Positions 39,717 to 48,165 of a stretch of DNA of 48,665 nt are shown piece by piece. Numbering within the stretch: position 1 is the first letter of the stretch; the number at the start of each line of letters is the position of its first letter. The stretch lies in NCBI GenBank assembly GCA_026197075.1, contig JAPHQV010000021.1:1-48665 (forward strand). The letters are read 5' to 3'. The notes beneath the pieces were generated by a model. It saw only the letters and a program-made list of their open reading frames with translations. It was not told the origin of the DNA and did not search any database. A program made the translations under genes and the position numbers. The stretch comes from Gammaproteobacteria bacterium. Lineage in GTDB: Bacteria > Pseudomonadota > Gammaproteobacteria > DSM-19610.

Positions 39717-40112
39717 CTAGTGGTCTTCGGCTGCCAGCAGTTCCTGGTAGGCGGCGGCATCCATCAGGCCGTCGAGGGCGCCCGTGTCAGCGGGCGTCAG
39801 GCGCAGGATCCAGCCGTCTCCGAAGGGATCGTTGTTGACGGTTTCCGGCGCGTCGGCCAGGGCATCGTTGCCTTCCACCACGTCTCCGGCGATGGGGGCA
39901 TAGACATCGGAAGCGGCCTTGACCGACTCCACCACCGCGCAGGCCTCACCGGCCTCCAGGGTGCGACCCGCCTCGGGTGCCTCCACGTACACCATGTCAC
40001 CCAGCTGGTCCTGGGCATGGGCGGTGATGCCGATGGTGACGGTGCCATCATCATTGGCACGCACCCATTCGTGACTCTTGGTGTATTTCAGGTCTGCCGG
40101 TACTTCACTCAT
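39717..40112 (-). CDS. gcvH: Glycine cleavage system H protein
   Basis: A 131-residue lipoyl carrier. The lipoylated lysine is K65 in CAVVESVKAASDVYAP; KYTKSHEWVRANDDGTVTIGIT and QDQLGDMVYVEAP are the standard front half. It moves the aminomethyl group from the P-protein to the T-protein and returns electrons through the L-protein. GGAGTCACCACC precedes the ATG. It is close to gcvPA; the 188-base gap to gcvT on the other side is filled by a palindromic element. Confidence 0.97.
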   Translation of the reverse strand: MSEVPADLKYTKSHEWVRANDDGTVTIGITAHAQDQLGDMVYVEAPEAGRTLEAGEACAVVESVKAASDVYAPIAGDVVEGNDALADAPETVNNDPFGDGWILRLTPADTGALDGLMDAAAYQELLAAEDH

Positions 40113-40145
40113 GGTGGTGACTCCTGTGGATATTTGCTTTCATGT

Positions 40146-40281
40146 GTTCACCGCAAAGGCGCAAAGTACGCAGAGAAAAGCACAATCTCTTAGTGATACA
40201 TGCACCGGGCTTCAAACCGCCCGGCCGGTGCATATGATCATCCAATGAAGTTCTCTGCGCCCTTTGCGTCTTTGCGGTGAA
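40146..40281. repeat. Palindromic element B between gcvH and gcvT
   Basis: The outer arms 40147-40177 and 40251-40281 (TTCACCGCAAAGGCGCAAAG... and its complement) match at about 28 of 31 positions. An inner pair, TGCACCGGGC with its GCCGGTGCA partner, makes a nested stem. The left arm is shared with the element at 38171, so the two are one family with different centres. Confidence 0.75.
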
Positions 40282-40300
40282 AATAATCTTTACTAAAACC

Positions 40301-41383
40301 CTACACCAGCGCCTTGCCGTGGCGCACGAAGGGCGGCTTGACCACCTGTGCATCCAGCAACTTGCCGCGTACCTCCACCTGGACCCGTTCGCCGGTGGCG
40401 GCGGGCACGCGCGCCAGGGCGATGGCCTTGCCCAGGGTGGGTGAGAAGCTGCCGCTGGTGATCTCGCCCTCGCCGGCCTCGGTCACCACCTTCTGGTGAT
40501 TACGCAGCACGCCCTTGTCGAGCAGCACCAGGCCCACCAGCCGGCGCGTTACGCCGGCGGCCTTCTGCGCTTCCAACGCCGGGCGGCCAACGAAATCACG
40601 CTGCGCCGGCTCCCAGGCAACGGTCCAGTCCAGGGCCGCCTCCAGGGGGGAGATACCCTCGTCCATGTCGGTGCCGTACAAGCTCATGCCGGCCTCCAGC
40701 CGCAGGGTGTCGCGGGCACCCAGGCCGCAGGGCCGCACACCGCCACCCGCCAAGGTGCTCCACCAGGCCGCGGCCTCGGCGGCGGGCAGCATGATCTCAA
40801 AACCGTCTTCCCCGGTGTAGCCGGTGCGGGCAAAAAACCAGTCGCCGGCGAAGCAGCCCACGAACGGCTTGAGGGCCTCCACCCGTGCGCGCAGTTCGCC
40901 CTCCAGCAGTCCCAGCACATGGCCGCGGGCATTGGGGCCCTGCACGGCCACCATGGCCAGTTCGGGACGCTCGGTGATTGTCAGGTCGAAATCGTGGGCC
41001 TGCTCGTTGATCCAGGCCAGGTCCTTGTCGCGGGTGGCGGAGTTGACCACCATCCGAAAGAAATTGTCATCCAGGAAATAGACGATGAGGTCGTCGATGA
41101 CGCCGCCATGCTCGTTGAGCATGCAGCTGTACAGGGCCTTGCCCGGCTTCTGCAGCTTGTCGACGTTGTTGGCCAGCAGGTGGTGGAGAAAATCCCGCAC
41201 CCGGGGACCTTCCAGGTCCACCACGGTCATGTGAGAGACATCGAACATGCCCATGTCCCGGCGCACGGCGTGGTGCTCTTCCAGCTGGGAGCCATAGTGG
41301 ATGGGCATGTCCCAGCCGGCGAAATCCACCATCTTGGCCCCGGCGGCCACATGTTCGTCGTACAAAGGCGTGTGTTTGCCCAT
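40301..41383 (-). CDS. gcvT: Glycine cleavage system T protein (aminomethyltransferase)
   Basis: A 360-residue enzyme that takes the aminomethyl group from GcvH, releasing ammonia and giving methylene-tetrahydrofolate. Seen: [37 protein letters not shown] at the front (in parts), [39 protein letters not shown] and the C-terminal [22 protein letters not shown]. The ATG at 41383 gives the family-length protein; 41398 is possible. It is the first gene after the glycine riboswitch, and its product feeds the folate pool used by ThyA. Confidence 0.95.
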   Translation of the reverse strand: MGKHTPLYDEHVAAGAKMVDFAGWDMPIHYGSQLEEHHAVRRDMGMFDVSHMTVVDLEGPRVRDFLHHLLANNVDKLQKPGKALYSCMLNEHGGVIDDLIVYFLDDNFFRMVVNSATRDKDLAWINEQAHDFDLTITERPELAMVAVQGPNARGHVLGLLEGELRARVEALKPFVGCFAGDWFFARTGYTGEDGFEIMLPAAEAAAWWSTLAGGGVRPCGLGARDTLRLEAGMSLYGTDMDEGISPLEAALDWTVAWEPAQRDFVGRPALEAQKAAGVTRRLVGLVLLDKGVLRNHQKVVTEAGEGEITSGSFSPTLGKAIALARVPAATGERVQVEVRGKLLDAQVVKPPFVRHGKALV

Positions 41384-41459
41384 TTCAGCTCTCGTCATTG
41401 CGGGGTTGGAAGTACAACGAGGGCGTGCGGGTACCGCGACGGCCTTCGTCAAACCGTCG

Positions 41460-41662
41460 CCCCTCTGTCCCGTGACCTGAGAGTGTAGGCGCTGCCGCAG
41501 GATGCGGGGCCTCTCCCCTTCGGTGGGCCAGCACAGGCTGACCGCTCTCCAGAGCCGACATGGGATCGGATCCCCCACCGCGACAGTTCTTCTGCCTGAG
41601 CGTTTCCGGGCGAGTTGCGCCTTCGGCGGCCGGGTAAACCGGCTCTCTCCCGCCGCGGTGGT
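41460..41662 (-). ncRNA. Tandem glycine riboswitch
   Basis: Read on the minus strand there are two glycine aptamers in a row. The first (about 41662-41580) has CGGGAGAGAGCC, CGCCGAAGGCGCAA and CTCAGGCAGAAGAACTG. The second (about 41557-41460) has GGCTCTGGAGAGCGGTC, CCACCGAAGGGGAGAGGCC and CTCTCAGGTCACGGGACAGAGGGG, given here in pieces. GGAGAG, CCGAAGG and CTCAGG-ACAGA are the conserved core. It lies about 77 bases before gcvT. Tandem glycine riboswitches switch gcv genes on when glycine is abundant. Confidence 0.92.
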
Positions 41663-41743
41663 ATGTCGAACCGCCACTATACCCGGGCCGGTGGTGGCCG
41701 CCAAGCCCGCAAGCCGTGGGGCTTATGGAGGCGGAAGCCCAAT

Positions 41744-41847
41744 GTAGGAGCGGCCTGAAGGTGAGGCGCTTGCGCCGAGAGGCTGCCCTGGGGCATGGCC
41801 GCGAACGGGTGCGGCACAGGCCGTTCGCGGGCAGAGCTCGCTCCTAC
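41744..41847. repeat. REP-like element (GTAGGAGC family), divergent copy
   Basis: Begins GTAGGAGCGGCC and ends GCTCGCTCCTAC, with GGCCGCGAACGGG and CCGTTCGCGGG inside. It is a looser copy of the elements at 43188, 47428 and 48628. It fills most of the gap between the riboswitch and the ubiI stop. Confidence 0.7.
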
Positions 41848-41933
41848 AGCCGACGGCGTGCCTACCCGGTTCGCGGGCGGCACCCGCGCCTGCCTGCACC
41901 ATCGGGTGATGTCCCCTTCAATTCAAAGGGTTT

Positions 41934-43154
41934 TCAGGCCTCCGGGGGCCGCGCCAGGTCCGGTAATTCGCCGTCCAGGCCCATGGCCTGGCGGATGATG
42001 ACGCCCTTGAGGGGTCCGGCGCGGTCCACCAGGTCCAGGCCCAGGCTGCGCAGCTGCCGCACCGGCGCCAGGGAGCTGCCGAACAGGCCCTTGAGGCCGT
42101 CCATGGCGCTCATCATGAGCTGGTTGGCCCCACGCCGGCCGCGCTCATACTGGCGCAGGGCGCGCTCACCCCCCAGGTCGCGGCCGGCGGAGCGGGCCTG
42201 CAGCAAGGCTTCCGCCAATGCCGCGACATCCAGCAGACCCAGGTTCACCCCCTGCCCGGCCAGGGGATGGATGGTGTGGGCGGCATCCCCCACCAGGGCC
42301 ACCCGTGTGCCGATATAGCGTGTCGCATGGCGGCGCACCAGGGGGAAGGCCACCCGCTCCCCGGTGGCCAGCAGGCGGCCCAGGCGCTGATCGAAGGCCG
42401 CGCCCAGCCGTGTCAGGAACTCGGGTTCCTCCAGAGACAACAGCTCCTCGCACAGCTCCGGCGGCAGGGACCAGACGATGGAGCAACGGCCGTCTCGCAA
42501 CGGCAGGAAGGCCAGTGGTCCTGTGGGCAGGAAACGCTGCCGTGCGGTCTCCCCGTGCGGCAGCTCGCTGGTGATCACCGCCACCAGCGCCTGCTGGCGG
42601 TACTCCTCCCGCTCCAGGGCGATGCCCGCCAGCTCGCGCAGCCGCGACTCCGCCCCATCGGCGCCCACCACCAGGGCAGCCTCCAGCACCCGGCCATCGG
42701 CCAGGACCACCCGTGCCGGACCTGCGGCTTCGGCCTGCAATTCGGCCAGCTCCGCGGGGCAGAACCAGTCCACGCCCGGGAGATCCTGCAGGCGTCGCCG
42801 CAGGGCCTCCTGGATCACGCGGCTTTCGATGATGTGACCGAGGGTGGGCTCGCCGATGTCGGCGCAATCGAAGTGAATGCTGCCGCTGCCGCCGGCATCC
42901 CAGACCTCCATGCGACGGAAGGGGCTGAGACCCATTTCCGCCATCGCCTCCCAGGCACCCAGGTGCTGGAAGATGTGTTGCGAGGCCCGGGTGATGGCGA
43001 ACACGCGCAGGTCGACGCTGTCCGCCGGCCAGTCGCGGGATGCCGCGCGTGCCTCGACCACCGCCACCCGCAGGCCTGCCTGCCCCAGCGCGCAGGCCAG
43101 CGTGGCGCCCACATGGCTGCCGCCGATGATGATGAGGTCGTATGGTTGGGTCAT
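41934..43154 (-). CDS. ubiI: FAD-dependent ubiquinone hydroxylase, UbiI/VisC type
   Basis: A 406-residue flavoprotein monooxygenase of the UbiH/UbiF family. It has the dinucleotide fold YDLIIIGGSHVGATLACALG at the start and the second FAD motif VALVGDAAHTIHPLAGQGVNLGLLDVAAL near residue 290. The GDAAHTIHPLAGQGVN reading is that of E. coli UbiI (VisC), which adds the C5 hydroxyl in ubiquinone synthesis. The position after pepP and ubiH is the same as in E. coli, supporting the name. Start: the ATG at 43154; upstream sequence is a repeat element. Ubiquinone is the likely electron acceptor for AprM. Confidence 0.9.
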   Translation of the reverse strand: MTQPYDLIIIGGSHVGATLACALGQAGLRVAVVEARAASRDWPADSVDLRVFAITRASQHIFQHLGAWEAMAEMGLSPFRRMEVWDAGGSGSIHFDCADIGEPTLGHIIESRVIQEALRRRLQDLPGVDWFCPAELAELQAEAAGPARVVLADGRVLEAALVVGADGAESRLRELAGIALEREEYRQQALVAVITSELPHGETARQRFLPTGPLAFLPLRDGRCSIVWSLPPELCEELLSLEEPEFLTRLGAAFDQRLGRLLATGERVAFPLVRRHATRYIGTRVALVGDAAHTIHPLAGQGVNLGLLDVAALAEALLQARSAGRDLGGERALRQYERGRRGANQLMMSAMDGLKGLFGSSLAPVRQLRSLGLDLVDRAGPLKGVIIRQAMGLDGELPDLARPPEA

Positions 43155-43187
43155 GCGGGTACCTCTATTCAAAGCAATGCTGCGCCT

Positions 43188-43301
43188 GTAGGAGCGGCCT
43201 CTGGCCGCGAACAGCTCGGGTGCCGCGACCGTTCGCGGCCGAAGGCCGCTCCTACACTCAGCGGGGTGCCGGGCCGGTTCGCGGCCGAAGGCCGCTCCTA
43301 C
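43188..43301. repeat. REP-like element, double copy
   Basis: GTAGGAGCGGCC at the left is followed by CTGGCCGCGAAC and, further right, two inverted copies of CGAAGGCCGCTCCTAC (ending at 43255 and 43301). It lies between ubiI and ubiH and can form alternative hairpins, so it may tune expression of ubiI relative to ubiH. Confidence 0.8.
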
Positions 43302-44518
43302 AAAGGCAAACCCCGCGCCAGGCGCGGCAGGCGCCCGGCGCGGCCCATGGTCAGCCGGCCGAACAGGCGCTTGGCGGGCGGCAGCAGGTCCAGGGCCAGC
43401 ATGCCGGCGTCGCGCAGGCAGGCCACGGACGACAGGGGGCTGCTGAACAGGCGCACCAGGCCGTCGGTAAAGGCGATGACGCGCCGGTGATCGGTGCCGC
43501 GCCAGTCGGCGTAGCGCTGCAGCAGGGCCAGCTCGCCGATATCCTGGCCCGCGGCATGGGCATCCACCAGCAGTTCCGCCAGTACCGCCACGTCGCGCAG
43601 CCCCAGGTTGAAACCCTGGCCGGCGATGGGATGCAGGGTATGCAGGGCATTGCCGATCAGCGCCACGCGCGGCCGCACCGACTCGCGGGCACGCACCAGG
43701 GACAGGGGATAGGCATGGCGCGCGCCCACCCGCTCCAGGCGCCCCAGGCGCTGACCGAAGCGTTCCTGCAGGCGCGCCAGGAAGTCGGCATCCGACAGGT
43801 GCAGTACCTCGTCCACCTGCTCGTCGCGCAGGGTCCAGACCAGGGAGCAGCGCCCTTCGCTCATGGGCAACAGGGCCAGGGGTCCGGTGTCGGTGAAGCG
43901 CTCGTAGGCAATGTTGCGATGGGGCAGCTGGGTGCTGATGTTGGCGATCAGCGCCGTCTGGCCATAGGTCCACTGCAGGGTGTCGATGTCCAGGGCCTCG
44001 CGTACCCGCGACTGGCTGCCGTCGGCGGCCACCAGCAGGCGACCGCGCAGCACCCGGGTTTCGCTCTCCAGGTCCAGGGTGACGTTCACGCCCTGGTCAT
44101 CCACCTGGAAATGGCGCAGCTGGGCCGGGCAGATCAGGTCAACCGCCTCGAGGGCCTCCAGCCGGGGGCCCAGCACCGCACCCAGTACCCGCGCCGGCGC
44201 CACGTAGCCCAGGGCCTCCACGCCTTCTTCCTCGCGGTGCAGGCGTGTAAAGCCGAAGCGACCCCGGTCGGAGGTGTGGATGGTGTGGATGGGCGTCACG
44301 CCGGGGCTCAGTTCCTCCCACAGGCCCATGGCCGCAAAGATGCGCCTCGACCCCTGGGCCAGGGCCAGGGTGCGGTCGTCGTAGCTGGGCTGCTGGCCGG
44401 AGCGCAGCGGCACGGCCTCCACCACCGCCACGCGCACGCCACGCGCACCCAGGGCGCAGGCCAGACTGGCGCCCACCAGGCCGCCACCGACGATCAGAAC
44501 GTCATATTCGTGCGTCAT
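43298..44518 (-). CDS. ubiH: FAD-dependent ubiquinone hydroxylase, UbiH type
   Basis: A 406-residue member of the same family as the downstream gene. The N-terminal fold is YDVLIVGGGLVGASLACALG; the later motif reads VALIGNALHTLHPIAGQGFNLGLRDVAVL. GN in place of GD, plus TLHPIAGQGFNLG, matches E. coli UbiH, which hydroxylates C1 of 2-octaprenylphenol derivatives. The start is taken at 44518 (MTHEYDVL); an in-frame ATG five codons upstream is possible. Located between pepP and ubiI as in E. coli. Confidence 0.92.
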   Translation of the reverse strand: MTHEYDVLIVGGGLVGASLACALGARGVRVAVVEAVPLRSGQQPSYDDRTLALAQGSRRIFAAMGLWEELSPGVTPIHTIHTSDRGRFGFTRLHREEEGVEALGYVAPARVLGAVLGPRLEALEAVDLICPAQLRHFQVDDQGVNVTLDLESETRVLRGRLLVAADGSQSRVREALDIDTLQWTYGQTALIANISTQLPHRNIAYERFTDTGPLALLPMSEGRCSLVWTLRDEQVDEVLHLSDADFLARLQERFGQRLGRLERVGARHAYPLSLVRARESVRPRVALIGNALHTLHPIAGQGFNLGLRDVAVLAELLVDAHAAGQDIGELALLQRYADWRGTDHRRVIAFTDGLVRLFSSPLSSVACLRDAGMLALDLLPPAKRLFGRLTMGRAGRLPRLARGLPL

Positions 44519-44559
44519 GAATTCACCACCCACACCCTACACAATTCACCTTGCCGCTC

Positions 44560-45864
44560 CTACCCCGCCATCAGGGCCTCGATCTCCTTCACGTCCTTGG
44601 GCGCCGCCTTGCTCAACACCTCGTGCCCGTCGCGGGTGACCAGCACATCGTCCTCGATGCGGATGCCGATGCCCTGCCACTTCTTGGCCACGCCCTTGCT
44701 GCCTTTGGGGATGTACAGGCCCGGCTCCACCGTCAACACCATGCCCGGCTCCAGCACGCGCCATTCCTCACCCACCTTGTAGTCGCCCACGTCGTGCACG
44801 TCCATGCCCAGCCAGTGACCGGTGCGGTGCATGTAGAAACGACGGTAGGCGCCGTCCTTGATGAGCTGCGCCGGTCGCCCCTTGAGCAAACCGAGTTTCA
44901 CCAGGCCCCGGGTCAGCACCTTCACCGCCGCGTCATGGGGCGCGTTCCAGTGGTTACCGGGCACCACCTCGGCGATGGCCGCCAGCTGGGCGTCCAGCAC
45001 CAGGTTGTACAGCAGCTTCTGCGGCTCGCTGAAACGACCGTTGACGGGAAAGGTGCGGGTGATGTCGGAGGCATAGTACTGGTACTCGGCCCCGGCATCG
45101 ATGAGCAGCAGGTCGCCATCCTGCAGTTCGGCATCGTTCTCGCGGTAATGCAGGATGCAGCCGTTGTCGCCGCCGCCGACGATGCTGCCGTAGGCGGGCT
45201 CGCAGCCGTGGCGGCGGAATTCATGGAGGTACTCGGCCTCGATCTCGTATTCCATCATGCCCGGCCGGCACAGCTGCATGGCGCGCGTGTGGGCCGCGGC
45301 GGCGATCCGGGCCGCGGTGCGCATCTGCTTGATCTCCACCCGGCTTTTGTACAGGCGCATGTCGTGCACCAGGTGGTCCAGGGCCACGAACTCATCGGGG
45401 GCATGCACGCCGCTACGCGCCCGGTTACGAATCTCGCGCACCCAGTTGATCACCCGGGTATCGAACTCGGCGCTGGCACCCATGGTGTAGAACACGCGCT
45501 CGCGGCTTTCCAGCAGGCCCGGCAGGATGTCGTCGATATCGTCGATGGGAAAGGCATCGTCGGCGCCGAAGCGTTCCACCGCACCCTCGGTACCGGCGCG
45601 GCGGCCGTTCCAGGTCTCCATGTGCGGGTCGCGCTCGCGACAGAACAGGACGTATTCCCCCTGCGGGCGGCCGGGTACCAGCACCGCCACCGCCTCCGGT
45701 TCGGCAAAACCGGTGAGGTAGTAGAAATCGCTGTCGCAGCGGTAGGGATATTCCACATCGCGGTTGCGCAGCCGCTCCGGCGCCGTGGGCAGGATGGCGA
45801 TGGCATCCTGGCCCATCATGCGCATCAACTGCTTACGGCGGCGGGCGAATTCATTGGTGGGCAT
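44560..45864 (-). CDS. pepP: Xaa-Pro aminopeptidase P
   Basis: A 434-residue metallopeptidase that removes an N-terminal residue next to proline. The N-terminal domain opens PTNEFARRRKQLMRMMGQDAIAIL. The pita-bread catalytic domain holds the metal ligands: two Asp in LLIDAGAEYQYYASDITRTFP, a His in HRTGHWLGMDVHDVG, and two Glu (LTVEPGLYIP and IEDDVLVT). All are present. Length matches E. coli PepP. It sits between ygfB and ubiH in the conserved order, with 41 bases to ubiH. Confidence 0.96.
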   Translation of the reverse strand: MPTNEFARRRKQLMRMMGQDAIAILPTAPERLRNRDVEYPYRCDSDFYYLTGFAEPEAVAVLVPGRPQGEYVLFCRERDPHMETWNGRRAGTEGAVERFGADDAFPIDDIDDILPGLLESRERVFYTMGASAEFDTRVINWVREIRNRARSGVHAPDEFVALDHLVHDMRLYKSRVEIKQMRTAARIAAAAHTRAMQLCRPGMMEYEIEAEYLHEFRRHGCEPAYGSIVGGGDNGCILHYRENDAELQDGDLLLIDAGAEYQYYASDITRTFPVNGRFSEPQKLLYNLVLDAQLAAIAEVVPGNHWNAPHDAAVKVLTRGLVKLGLLKGRPAQLIKDGAYRRFYMHRTGHWLGMDVHDVGDYKVGEEWRVLEPGMVLTVEPGLYIPKGSKGVAKKWQGIGIRIEDDVLVTRDGHEVLSKAAPKDVKEIEALMAG

Positions 45865-45968
45865 GCAGACCTCATTGACTTAAGTGGCAATTGCGGCACG
45901 ATTCGGTTTCGAGCCCCGGAACACGGAGAACGCAGAGACAACCAAAAAATACACCCCTGGCAGGCACG

Positions 45969-46523
45969 CTACTGCACCGGCGGCGGGGCCGGCAGGGGCT
46001 GCAGCTCCTCGTGCAGCAGCAGCACCCCCACACGCAGGTACTCCTGCAGTTCCATGTAGGCCTGTTCATCATCCTCGGCCGGCACCGTGAAATCAAAGGC
46101 CACGCGGGCGATGTCGCTCACATCCCGCAGAAAGCCCTGACTGTCCTCGGAGAGGGGGCGCTCCTTGTTCAGGCCACCCAGTCCCAGGCCGGTGCTGAAA
46201 CCCTCGCACCAGTGGGCCAGGGCCTCGGCCCGTTCCGCCAGCGGCCGCTCATCGTCGGGCAGCAGCAGGCTGAATTCCAGCTCGGGACTGTTGATCTGCG
46301 CGCGCTGGGACTGGAACAGCAGGGCCACCGCCCGCGCCGCCTCCCGCACCGCCGGGCTTTCCCAATCCACCTCGCCGAACAGCTGTGGCAGCCAGGCGGC
46401 CGGGTCCATCCCCCCCGCGGCACAGAGCACGCCGGTCACGAAGCCGTGGGATTCCGCGGCATCCGTAGCGGCGCCCGCCTGCCGGAGGTAGTGATCGAGC
46501 GTTTCGAAGGCATCGGCCGTCAT
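45969..46523 (-). CDS. ygfB: UPF0149 family protein YgfB
   Basis: A 184-residue acidic, helical protein of the YgfB/YecA-like UPF0149 family: SHGFVTGVLCAAGGMDPAAWLP at the front, LAHWCEGFSTGLGL in the middle and EDDEQAYMELQEYLRVGVLLLHEEL at the end (in parts). In Pseudomonas, YgfB has been linked to control of the ampDh3 gene; a general role is not settled. It heads the ygfB-pepP-ubiH-ubiI operon and is divergent from the ZapB-like and zapA genes across a 101-base gap, the same layout as in E. coli. Confidence 0.9.
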   Translation of the reverse strand: MTADAFETLDHYLRQAGAATDAAESHGFVTGVLCAAGGMDPAAWLPQLFGEVDWESPAVREAARAVALLFQSQRAQINSPELEFSLLLPDDERPLAERAEALAHWCEGFSTGLGLGGLNKERPLSEDSQGFLRDVSDIARVAFDFTVPAEDDEQAYMELQEYLRVGVLLLHEELQPLPAPPPVQ

Positions 46524-46624
46524 TGATTCCCCATTCTCACCATCGAGGGTGGCGGGCATTATCGCACAAGCGCCGGCGCAGCCAGTCGTTGACCCCTCAA
46601 TCGGCCGGCACTATAGTGGCCGAT

Positions 46625-46858
46625 ATGGTAAAAAAGGCTGCCCAAACCGTCACCGAGCAGGAACTCAAGAAGCTGGAGTTCCGGCTAGACGAGCTCATTC
46701 AGACCATTCAGCGCCTGAAGGCGGAAAACCGTTCCCTGCGCGCCCAGCAGGACAACATGTCGGCGGAACGGGCCGGCCTGATCGAGAAGAACGAACTGGC
46801 GCGCAGCCGGGTCGAAGCCATGATCAACCGCCTCAAGGCCATGGAACAAGGCGCATGA
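46625..46858 (+). CDS. ZapB-like coiled-coil protein (TIGR02449 type)
   Basis: A 77-residue protein that is almost wholly coiled coil: heptads run through LKKLEFRLDELIQTIQRLKAEN, SLRAQQDNMSAER and LIEKNELARSRVEAMINRLKAME, given in parts. It matches the small family catalogued as TIGR02449, found directly before zapA in many gammaproteobacteria, and resembles the cell-division factor ZapB. Its stop overlaps the zapA start by four bases. The likely job is to bridge ZapA-bound FtsZ filaments, by analogy with ZapB. Confidence 0.87.
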   Translation: MVKKAAQTVTEQELKKLEFRLDELIQTIQRLKAENRSLRAQQDNMSAERAGLIEKNELARSRVEAMINRLKAMEQGA

Positions 46859-47169
46859 GCAAGGACGTCAAGCCGGTCACGGTACAGATCCTCGACAAGG
46901 ACTACCTGGTGTCCTGCCCCGAGGACGAACGTGCCGCGCTCGTTGCCTCGGCCCAGTACCTGGACGGCAAGATGCGCGAGATCCGCGCCTCGGGCAAGGT
47001 GGTGGGCGCCGACCGTATCGCGGTCATGGCGGCACTGAATATCGCCCATGAGCTGCTGGACCGCCAGGGCCAGAAAGACGACTACCAAACCACCGTCAGC
47101 ACCCGCATCCGCGCCCTGCAGAGCAAGATCGAAATGGCGCTGAACAGCGGCAACCAGCTGGAGCTGTAA
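46855..47169 (+). CDS. zapA: Cell division protein ZapA
   Basis: A 104-residue FtsZ-associated protein. VKPVTVQILDKDYLVSCPEDERAAL forms the N-terminal domain, and the coiled tail begins at YLDGKMREIRASGKVVGADRIAVMAALNIAHELL. ZapA cross-links FtsZ filaments at mid-cell. The ATG at 46855 overlaps the end of the ZapB-like gene. Position before the 6S RNA gene is conserved across gammaproteobacteria. Normal length. Confidence 0.95.
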   Translation: MSKDVKPVTVQILDKDYLVSCPEDERAALVASAQYLDGKMREIRASGKVVGADRIAVMAALNIAHELLDRQGQKDDYQTTVSTRIRALQSKIEMALNSGNQLEL

Positions 47170-47205
47170 GCCGGGGATACCCGGTGTATACTGGTACCAA
47201 GTTTG

Positions 47206-47402
47206 ATTCAGGCATCCCCTGCCGTGTTCGTTAGCGGGTCGTCACTCCCTTGAGCCTAAGTACGATCCCCGGGGACGAGTCTGTTCGGTGTCCGTGCGCA
47301 GGTCCGCCTGGTGCGGAAAGCCTAACGATACCGGCGTTGTCCCCCCTTGAACCGCTGGTTCAAGGCCCACGCCCCGCGACGGCATGTGCGGAGGATGCCT
47401 CC
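47206..47402 (+). ncRNA. ssrS: 6S RNA
   Basis: The stretch between zapA and fau folds as 6S RNA. The closing stem pairs GGCATCC (47211-47217) with GGATGCC (47393-47399). Conserved blocks seen are CTGCCGTGTTCG, CTCCCTTGAGCC, GGTGCGGAAAGCCTAACGATACC, CCTTGAACCGCTGGTTCAAGG and GCGACGGCAT, each with a clear E. coli counterpart. A TATACT -10 lies at 47187-47192. 6S RNA binds sigma-70 polymerase in stationary phase; the zapA-ssrS-fau order is the conserved one. Ends are approximate. Confidence 0.93.
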
Positions 47403-47427
47403 TAATTCCTTACCTTGATGCATTTCT

Positions 47428-47495
47428 GTAGGAGCGGCCTCTGGCCGCGAACGAGTTGTCAGCCACAACCATTCGCGGCCAGAGGCCGCTCCTAC
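47428..47495. repeat. REP-like element (GTAGGAGC family), cleanest copy
   Basis: GTAGGAGCGGCCTCTGGCCG at the left is the reverse complement of the right end, so the whole 68 bases form one long hairpin around GAGTTGTCAGCCACAACC. It separates ssrS from fau and may protect or end the 6S precursor. Confidence 0.85.
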
Positions 47496-47541
47496 GGGCA
47501 TTGCCACCCGCATCCGAGGCCTGCGCAAGAAAGCCCGATCC

Positions 47542-48165
47542 ATGCCCAGCCGATCCGACGTTCGTAAACGCCTGCGCGACGCGCGCCGCGCCCTGAGCCC
47601 CGAGCAGCGCGTCGCCCATGCCGAGGCCCTGGCCTGGCACCTGGCCCGCCAGCCCCTGTTTTTGACCAGCCGGCGCATCGCCGCCTACCTGCCGGTGGAC
47701 AGCGAGATGGATCCCATGCCGCTGGTGTGGCGCGCCTGGGAGCTCGGCAAGACGGTGTACCTGCCGGTGCTGGTGCCCTACGGCCACAACCGGCTCTGGT
47801 TCGCACCCTTTCGTGAAGGCGATCCCCTGGTGCGCAACCGCTTCGGCATCGCCGAGCCTCTGCGCATCCATCGCGAGCGCGCCAACGCCATCGAACTGGA
47901 CCTGGTGCTGGCGCCCCTGGTGGGCTTCGACGCCCGTGGCAACCGCCTGGGTATGGGCGGCGGCTTCTACGACCGCAGCTTCGCCTTTCTCAACCGGCGC
48001 CAGTGCTGGAAGAAGCCACGCCTGATCGGCCTGGCCCATGAATGCCAGCAGGTTCCCCGCCTGGACGGCGCGTCCTGGGACGTGCCGCTGCACGCCATTG
48101 CCACCGAGGAAGGGCTACGCATTATCGGGCAGAAGATAAAAACACCTTTGAGAGGCACTGCATGA
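47542..48165 (+). CDS. fau: 5-formyltetrahydrofolate cyclo-ligase
   Basis: A 207-residue enzyme (YgfA) that turns 5-formyl-THF into methenyl-THF with ATP. Seen: SDVRKRLRDARRALSPEQRVAHAEAL at the front, RIAAYLPVDSEMDPMPLVWRAWELGKTVYLPVL in parts, and the signature LAPLVGFDARGNRLGMGGGFYDRSFAFL. The position after ssrS is conserved. 5-formyl-THF arises as a by-product of glycine/serine folate metabolism, so the enzyme complements the gcv genes. Its stop overlaps the EVE gene start by four bases. Confidence 0.95.
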   Translation: MPSRSDVRKRLRDARRALSPEQRVAHAEALAWHLARQPLFLTSRRIAAYLPVDSEMDPMPLVWRAWELGKTVYLPVLVPYGHNRLWFAPFREGDPLVRNRFGIAEPLRIHRERANAIELDLVLAPLVGFDARGNRLGMGGGFYDRSFAFLNRRQCWKKPRLIGLAHECQQVPRLDGASWDVPLHAIATEEGLRIIGQKIKTPLRGTA

